From Closterium sp. Naga37s-1 (Eukaryota > Streptophyta > Zygnematophyceae > Desmidiales > Closteriaceae): a stretch of DNA of 64,000 bases. A program made the position numbers and the translations under genes. The notes beneath the pieces were generated by a model that saw only the letters and a list, made by a program, of their open reading frames with translations, made no database searches and had not been told where the DNA came from. The stretch is taken from assembly GCA_947471745.1 (NCBI GenBank), contig CANJKZ010000170.1, positions 1,514,501-1,578,500 of the forward strand, given 5' to 3'. This document shows, in pieces, positions 31,101-40,100 of this stretch (position 1 is its first letter; every line of letters starts with the position of its first letter).

Positions 31101-34100
31101 TGGAGCTGGTGCTGCTGAGGGTGCTGGCGCTGAGACTACTGCTGGCAGTCCTACTGGGGGTGCTCCTGGTGCTGCTGGAGGTTCTGGAGCTACTGGTGGT
31201 GCTGCTGGAGCGGGTGCTCCTGCTGAGGGTTCTGGTGCTGTCCCGGCTGCTTCTAGCGTCGCCGCGCGGCCTCGACCGTACTTCGTGCCACTCCTGCAGC
31301 AGGTTCTTGGTCTTCCACCCTCTACTGGTCCTCCTCCTCCCTTAGAGTGCCCACAGCCTGTCTCGTCCCAGCTACAGTTGCAGCCTACCTCCCCTTTGCC
31401 TGCTCCTTCTCCCTACACTGGTCCTACTGGAGGTCTGGCTGAGCGTCGTGAGCCTGCGTCTCGCCCTGCGTCGCCTGTCCGTGCTGCTCGCACTAGTGGT
31501 CGCGGTTCGCGTCAGCGTCCTCCTCCTGTCCCTGGCACGCACCGGATGTCTCTGCGTCCGTCCACTGCTCCTCTGCGTGCCCCTTTGCCTTCTCCTCCTG
31601 AGTCCTCTCTTCCTGCTCTTGCCGACCCGGAGTCGGACTCTCTTCGTGCTGCCAGTCCTACTGTCACGCGTCTCCTTGCTACTGTTGTCACTGACCCTTC
31701 TTTCGAGTCTACTGCTGCGTCTGCTCTCGTTACTGAGCTCGTCGACTTTGCTGCTCGCTGTCGCTTAGACTACGCTGCTAGTCTTGTCGCTGAGTCTGAG
31801 TCTGTCTGTCCTCCGTCCGTCGGGGGTGAGTGTGCCCTTGGCACGGACGTCCTTGAGGACAGGCAGGAGGAGTTCCAGTGCCTGGCAGCTGCCTCACCTC
31901 ATCTCGTGTCCGTACTGCTTACCCCTGAGGGAGACCCGGATGCACTTGACATCCCGACTCCGCGCTCTTACGCGGAGGCGATAGAGGGTCCCTACTCCTC
32001 TCAGTGGCAGGCAGCTATGGATGCAGAGATGGCTTCCTGGAAGTCCACAGGCACCTACGTTGACGCTGTCCCCCCTCCTGGGGCGAACATCGTCAGTGGC
32101 ATGTGGATCTTCAGGGTGAAGCGGCCGCCGGGTTCTCCGCCTGTCTTCAAGGCGCGTTACGTGGCTCGTGGCTTCAGTCAGCGGCAGGGAGTTGACTACT
32201 TTCAGACCTTCTCCCCCACCCCGAAGATGACCACTCTTCGGGTACTGCTGCACGTTGCTGCTCACCGTGACTACGAGCTGCACTCTCTTGACTTCAGCAC
32301 AGCTTTCTTGCAGGGCAGCCTGCACGAGGAGATCTGGCTGCGTCGCCCACCTGGCTTCACTGGGTCTTTCCCTTCTCGTACCCAGTGGAGTCTCCGGCGT
32401 CCAGTCTACGGTCTCCGCCAGGCGCCACGTGAGTGGCACGACACACTGAGGACTACACTTGCGGCTCTTGGGTTTGCTCCTTCTACTGCCGACCCGTCGC
32501 TGTTTCTACGCACCGACACCTCTCTGCCGCCGTTCTACATCCTCGTGTACGTCGACGACTTGGTCTTTGCCACAGCTGACACTGCTGGACTCGCCTACGT
32601 GAAGTCCGAGCTGCAGAAGAGACACACGTGCACAGACCTGGGTGAACTGCGCAGCTACCTTGGCTTGCAGATCACCCGGGACAGAGCACGCCGCACCATT
32701 ACCCTGACTCAGTCACACATGGTGCAGCAGGTCCTTCAGCGCTTTGGCTTCACGTACTCCTCGCCTCAGGCCACTCCTCTGTCTACTCGCCACTCGCTCT
32801 CAGCTCTGCCTTCGGATGAGTCCGTAGAGTCGAGTGGCCCGTACCCAGAGCTTGTTGGCTGCCTCATGTACCTGATGACCTGCACACGACCTGACCTTGC
32901 ATACCCTCTTAGCATTCTCGCACGCTATGTTGCTCCTGGGAGACACAGACCAGAGCACATGGCTGCAGCGAAGAGGGTGTTGCGCTACTTGTGCAGTACG
33001 TCGGGCATGGGGCTAGTGCTTGGAGGGCGGAGTCCAGTGGTCCTCACTGGGCACGCGGACGCTTCTTGGGCTGACGACCAGGCTACGCAGCGGTCGTCAC
33101 AGGGTTACACCTTCAGCCTTGGTTCCGGCTCTGTTTCGTGGCGGGCTACTCGCTCGTCTTCTGTTCTTGGCTCGAGTTGTGAGGCTGAGATCTACGCCGG
33201 GGCCATGGCTGCACAGGAGCTTCGCTGGCTCACCTACCTGCTGACCGACCTTGGAGAGCCGCCTCGTTCTCCTCCAGTCCTGTACGTAGACAACAAGGCC
33301 ATGCTGGCCTTGTGTCGAGAGCAGCGACTGGAGCACAGAACAAAGCACATTGCTCTCCGCTACTTCCTTGCTCGTGAGCTACAGCAACGTGGTCAGTTGC
33401 GGCTTGCGTACGTGGCCTCTGAGGCCAACACTGCTGATGTCTTCACCAAGGCACTTCCGCCTTGTGATCATCAGCGCTTCTGCACTCAGCTGGGTCTTGT
33501 GCCCGTCTTGCCTCACTTGCTCTCCTCTTGACCTTGCCTGTACTCTCACATATATATATACCTGCTCTTGCTTGTCTAGTTTTATATATATGTGTGTACT
33601 CTTGCATGTGAACTGGCCGTGTGGCCTTGACCCTGTGCTCGGACTGTGTGGTGACTTTGTGATCCACCCTGAGCTTGCTTTGCTTTACTTTGCTTGACTA
33701 GTCTTGTGACCCCTTGTTCTCCCCCACTTTGCCTATGGGGGTGTGTCAGAACATTATAGCTTATGCTGTTGTGTAGGCTATAGTGGGGTATCCCATAGGG
33801 GGTACAACCAATTAGGGTTTCATATTTGTACTCACTTCATTTCATAGTTCATCCATCCTTGTTCAAATCTTCTCAGTTGGCTTGCCGCGTGTGAGAGGGT
33901 TGATTGGTTGGACGCGCGCCGTGCACTTCACACCTGGGTTGGGTCGTGCGAGGGTGGCGTGGGAGGTATCACAGGTTGAGGGTGGCTTGCCACGTGTGAG
34001 AGGCATTGATTTGACAGCTAGGACAGGGTGGTTCTGTTCACATGTGATGACATGCTGCATCTGTTGCCCTGGCAGCAGTAACAGCTTATGTCTGGCTGGC

Positions 34101-37100
34101 ATTCGACCAAGAGAACCAGTTGCAAAATCATGCAACGTTGGCGCGGGGCGCCAATACTGTACATGGATGTACAGCAACAGCAACATCGACACAGTAAAAA
34201 TGCTGCAATAGAACACGAGGCCGTCCAAGCGCTGATGCAGTTTTCTTGTCGACGTGGTTCGCCACTTGTGGGGCATGACTTTTCGAATTTATCGAGACAA
34301 AGCAGTTGTAACAAAGAACTGGGTATGACACGACACCAAAGCAAAACTCCAGGGCGTAAATCAAACCCGGAGCTAGTATTGTTTGGAACCCCGACGTGAA
34401 GCCTACGGGAAAGTAGTCGAGGGTTGCGGTCTATATTCACCTAAACGTTGAACAGAAATGAACTACATGTTGCAAACGAATCTTTAACCAACATGCCAAT
34501 AGCAACATGGTTACAAAATTTTCAACAAAAAACAACTAGACAATCTTTCCAAGTGGCCCAGTGGTAAACGAGTTTCAAGGAATGACATCACGCGTGCAGT
34601 GCGGCGCAACTTCCACAGTCGTCCATAATAGTTGCATATTTCACGATTGTGTTGTTTCTTTACAGAAATAGCTTTGGGATAAAAGCTCTTTCAGGAGAAT
34701 GTAGAGGTGAATGGTCAAATATTCTACATAAATAATAAAAGATTTGCCTCAATCTTAGCAAAACAATATATATATGAGCCCTACCATTGCAAAACAACAA
34801 CGATAATATATGGTAGAATATAGAATGCACTTATATACACAAATATACAATACATTTTCCTACCACTTGAAATGGTTCAAAATGAACTTTGCGAGTGGAT
34901 GAGACAGATCGATGGTTTTGGGGACAACATGGCGCACATGCAGTATACTCTCAACGGGGAATACCCCATAACCGCGGTGAGATGGCCACCAGTCAAGAGT
35001 CTTCATATCCATCGTCGCAGACTGCGTCTGAACCTCGTAGTAACGACCAAATGCAAGGTGCTCTGAAAACTGCTCATCCTCGTCGTCGTCATTAAGCACT
35101 GTCCATCTCAAAGTGAATAGGAAGAAAATCTTTGCGTGCCAAGCCATCTTCTTCTTCTTGTCATCCTCGCCCTCAACATCCACATCAGAAAACCAAGGTT
35201 TTCCATGGAACTGTGGTGTTGCGCGCGCATACTGTGGATACCTACGATACCTCGTAAAATCGTCGTCCGGTGGTACCGCAACACCTCCACGCACATCTAT
35301 TAACTCCTGATATTGTACCTCCTTGTCGGGATGGAGCAGCTCTAGATACGCCCCAATAGACTCACCCAAGAGGTTAAAGTTGCCTGGGACGCTCGTAGCG
35401 TATGCCCTGTAATTGTTGTCTCTCTCGTTTCCCACCCTTAACCTCGCCGATGTCCCCGTGACCGTTGGAACTCCTGTCTCTATGGCCTGCACGTATAAAT
35501 ACAGACAGACGTATAACATTACATAGATATGTCAAACAAAGTGTTGACAAAGTATTGCATACCTGCTGAAGGGCGACACCCCGTGCCTGGTCATCTGCTA
35601 CCTCATCGGCGACGGACATCTTCTCGACCAGCTCTGACGTAAGGCAACGCCGAGTGATCGATGCCTCAACGTTCCTCTTGCTGGATGCTTGGTATGGCCT
35701 CTTCATCAATGCCACGTGCACGTGCTCGTACACGTCCGTGCAGTAGTGAATAGGCACGCCACGTCGCCTGATGTCGTTGCTGCCGTGTAGCATCGCGTGG
35801 ATCTTCGGGATGTTGAATTTCGATGCTTGTTCTTCCACGCTGAACTCGTCGATAAGCATGGGGACACGCCTGCGCATTCACCAATCGCATGGAACAAACA
35901 AAGACAATCAAATCATAACACATATGAGTTATGCTGACAAGGCAAGTTTAATGCGGCTATGCCTTATGACGAATTGACACATCTCGTACTTACGTGCGCG
36001 CCATCTCGTCAAGGTTGCCCAGCGACTCGTCAGTGTGGTATGTGCGATGCCATGCCTCCCTGTGCCATGTACAGTACAACTCCACTATACGAATAGTCCT
36101 CACGTCAACCTTCGCCATCAGCAGCAGCGCTGGAAGAACCTGCATCACAGCCTGATGATGGAATGTCTTGAAGGTTGCATGGCCGCTGAAGTATCCATCA
36201 GTGTGTGCAGGAATCCGGAAGAACGACTGTCTGCTGTACTGAGTGATGCGTTTGAGTGCAGAGTCAAGTTCCCGCAGGGTCTCCGCACTCAACTTCACCT
36301 TCAGTCCCTCCAAGATGTGCTTGTACACCCCGAGAAGGGACATGTGCATGATGTCGAATGTTAGTTGCCGATACAGGTTGCCGAAATCAGTGTCGCCAAA
36401 ACGTTGTCCCCACAAGGCACTCTGTGATTACATAAGGCAATCCGCACATGCACATACACACAGATGCACGCACACACACATGTGCACACACGCATGCATA
36501 CACACACACATGCACACACATGCATACACATACACACATGCACACACACACATGCACACACTCACACATGCACACACTCACATGCACACACTCACTCGTG
36601 CACACTCACACATGCACACACTCACACTTGCACACACTCACCCATGCACACTCACCCATGCACACTCACACATGCACACACTCACACATGCACACACTCA
36701 CACATGCACACACTCACACATGCACACACTCACCCATGCACACACTCACCAATGCACACTCACACATGCACACACTCACCCATGCACACACACACATGCA
36801 TATACTCACACATGCACACACTCACCCATGCACACTCACACATGCACACACACACATGCACACACTCACACACATGCATACACATACACATATGCATACA
36901 CACACATGCACACACTCACACATGCACACACACGCATGCACACACACACACATGCACGCGCATGCACATGCACAAACAACCAAACAAACATGATACGCGT
37001 TAGCTTAGTCGAACGATACCAGACGTTGCAATTCCCTTCAAGTTGCATATACGCGTAGGACAAGACATACCTTGACGCAGTGTGTGCTGTGAAGCTTGGA

Positions 37101-40100
37101 CAAATCCTTTCGTTTCCCCTGTGTCGTTGCGCGTTCCATTTCCTCCACATGCAGCATCTGTCCTTCCTCCGTCCGAAAAGTCAGAGGGTACTCCATATTA
37201 CTCAGCTCCTCTCTCGGGACGGTGCACCTGGGGCATGGAAGGCGAGTCTTGATGCCAGACTTGGTCCCCGCAACCTTGCACTGCTCTGGGTAGTCGCCGA
37301 TGTAGGAGTACGTCATCGGGTATACCATACGGAGAATGCCATACGGGTCCGTCAGCTCCATGCGCCTGCATGCAACAGATACATAACAGCACTGTCAAAT
37401 GGTGTATGGCGAGACAACACTCCAACACGCACCATAGACGATTACAACACATTGTGATAGCGTCCAAGCCATTTACGAGTGCTGTGCCTTCTTCAGGTCT
37501 TCCATGATGAGAGCAAGCGCTTCCTGGAACACCTCAAGCCGCCGTTGCTTCTTAGCCGCATTCGTGAAGAGAGAGCCATCATCTTCGGGCAAGAGAGCAC
37601 CGCTGTGGCCAGAGAAATGTACACTGGCCAACCTTTCAGTCCGCCATCGGTCGTCAGGGTTGTTTCATCTGAATAGATGATTACTGCAGCTACCACTGTG
37701 GGTGGATCACCACCAGCAGGCAGTCGACGCAAAATCTCCCGCCACCAGCTTCCCGTCTCAGGACCCTTGTACATTTGTTTGTCTTGGGTAGATTTCTTCC
37801 GAGGTCTCACCACGAAGCCGTGTGCATTCGCCACGTTCTCGTATAAACCTTTTACGCACGAGAGAGCCGAACGCCGCCAGAGAATCACATGCTTTAGATC
37901 CCCCTCCTTCGTTAACTCCACCGGCTCGAACGGTTCAATGTTCGCCCTTACCAATTGCTCCTCCTCGTACTTTTCGAATTCTGCAAGAGACTTAATGGTT
38001 AGCCGTCCAGGATGGGCCACCACTTCGACAAGAATGGATAGTAGTTCCTTCATATCCACACGTGATAGCCCAGATCCACCCGCTGCTGTGCGAACCAATC
38101 GGTACACCCGAGCATCAATATCAACTGAAGTTGCATCGCACTCAGGGGCAAACAAGTAGCCCGTCGCATCCTCATTCAATTCAGCCGCGTTCGGTTGGTC
38201 ATCCAAACGGCTCGGCCCTGGTTGTGTTTGACTTGGTGGGCGTTTGCTGGATTTTGAGAGAATCCGGTCTGCAGTTGCTTGAAGACTTCCTACAGCTCCT
38301 CCCTGGCTACTGTCATCTCGCAATCCCTCAGTTGCCGCCTCTGCTGGTTGGAATTTGTGCTTTCCCGTCTTGACGTGACGTGCTTTCTGATGTGCAAAAG
38401 ATAACGTCGCTATACACCCAGGATAGCCACACTTGAAAGGCCTCAAGTGATCAATCATGCTGCAGAAATGAAGGTTGCAGGTATCCAACTGTAGCACACT
38501 AATGCGCTGTATTACATTGAAGTACACAAAACACCCACTCCAAGCTGCTCAATGCTACTACTATATCTACAGCTTCTACAAACAGAAGCTGTCTTGGCTG
38601 CAGGGTAGAACAACAACCTTGTGATTTCGTGCATGATCAGAAAAAAAAAAAAACGAAAATCCAGCACAGGTTAAAAACGCCAACCACTTCTAGTAAAAAA
38701 ATAATAATACAGCACAATTGGACGTAAGACAAGAATCAAACGAACACATACGCTAAATCAATAGACAATGTTGTGCAGCATGATCGAAAATGCTTACCAA
38801 GAGCTTAAGTCTAAATGCGTGAATGGAGATCAGCCTACCTCAAGGAAACACGCCTGCAGATTGCCAAACCTTGGAATGAAATAATGGGAGGAATCAGCAA
38901 AACATAAAAGAAAATCGTTGTTGCCTACACAAAAATAAATTCACCTACATTTGTCACACTCACGGACTCCGATGGGGTGCTGTATCAATAGCCTCAATGC
39001 GCCTAATCGAATCCGACAGGAGCTTAAGGTGGCAGGGACGTAGGCTAGGCGCTGGAGCTTCTGGAGAAGCTTGAGTTAAGGAAGGTGAAAAATATATATA
39101 TCTGAAAGAAACAAGTGAGAAATGACGTTGCCTCAGAGACTACCCCCCTGAACGGAAAGGATTGGGGGGAGGGGAGGAGATAGTTGAAAGGGACCTCTGA
39201 AGGACAAGGAGTCACTACATGTGTGTTACACACCCAACCAGAAAGTTTAAAATAGTTGTTTAGACACGTTTGACCGCGCACAACCGCACTTCACCTTTCA
39301 TTTCATAACGCATACACGTTTTTGTTCTTTGCGATGGAGGGAAATACGATTGGTTTCCAACGGTGCAGGTCAACCAAGGGTAGCAGGCTTGTTTCTGTTG
39401 GTTCAAAAACAATCGCGGCGATTTTTTGCCTCGCGTCAAAGAATCCACCACGCGTGCACCTAGACAAGTGGTTTTGCTCGAGGCTCCGTAACCAGGACCC
39501 CGTGATGGGCGAGGGCTACTTTGTCCTCACGCGGGACACGCCAGCAAAACAACGAACCAAGGGCTGGGCACTCAGCCACTCCGACTGCTGCGAAATAGGG
39601 CGGCTGATCCTTGGGCGCAGTTGGGGGCCGAGCCACGATCACACGTGGCTCGGTCGAAAGCTGACACAGCCCGGGCCCCAGCTCGGCTGGGACCACCAGA
39701 CCCAACTACACCAGGGCTGTGCCAGGCTGACGCAGCATGCGCTTTCAACTGGTTACCCAGCGAAAGAAAATCTGGCGCGCAAAAACCTGACGCGCCAGAA
39801 TTTCTGTTGTGCGAACAGCAGAAGCGAAGTATTACACCTACCTGAAATGTTTCGCGCTGGCAAATATTGATTCGCCTACAACCTCCAAATTCATCCACCC
39901 TGTGTGCACCTGGACAGACCCGACCGTTGAACGATCTGTCCCTGCCAGGGCCCACGCGCGATCTATCTGTAGATGGGCTCCTCGCAGGTTGACTGGGTGA
40001 TACTTTACAGATTGGATTAAACGGCTAGGATGAACCGTATGTGCAACGTTTCCTATCTGTATAGTGAATTTCTCTGACATATTCAACAATACTCACAAGC

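Larger units (their letters stand above)
26370..33875 (+). mobile_element. Cop-5: Ty1/Copia retrotransposon, nearly whole, young
   Basis: 132-bp LTRs at 26370-26501 and 33744-33875 look identical and are flanked by 5-bp duplication gttgg (26365-26369 and 33876-33880). Primer-binding site tggtatagagcagg is at 26502. A GC-rich tandem leader lies at about 26590-27470. Gag starts at 27539. The long pol frame ends at 33531. The polypurine-type end gcctatgggggtg directly precedes the 3' LTR. The integrase-before-RT order places it in Ty1/Copia. It looks nearly whole, with about one or two breaks. Identical LTRs imply insertion too recent for a substitution in 132 bp. It lies in intron 1 of the secreted-protein gene, in the same orientation. 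Confidence 0.95.

Noticed and set aside
36434-36975. CRISPR-like regularly spaced repeat
   Set aside because: No unique spacers; simple tandem minisatellite in a eukaryotic genome.
36243-37058. His/Thr-rich plus-strand frames
   Set aside because: Translation of a CA minisatellite inside a transposase intron.
39322-40090. Small ORFs in the right flank of intron 1
   Set aside because: No family motifs, short, and overlapping frames on both strands.
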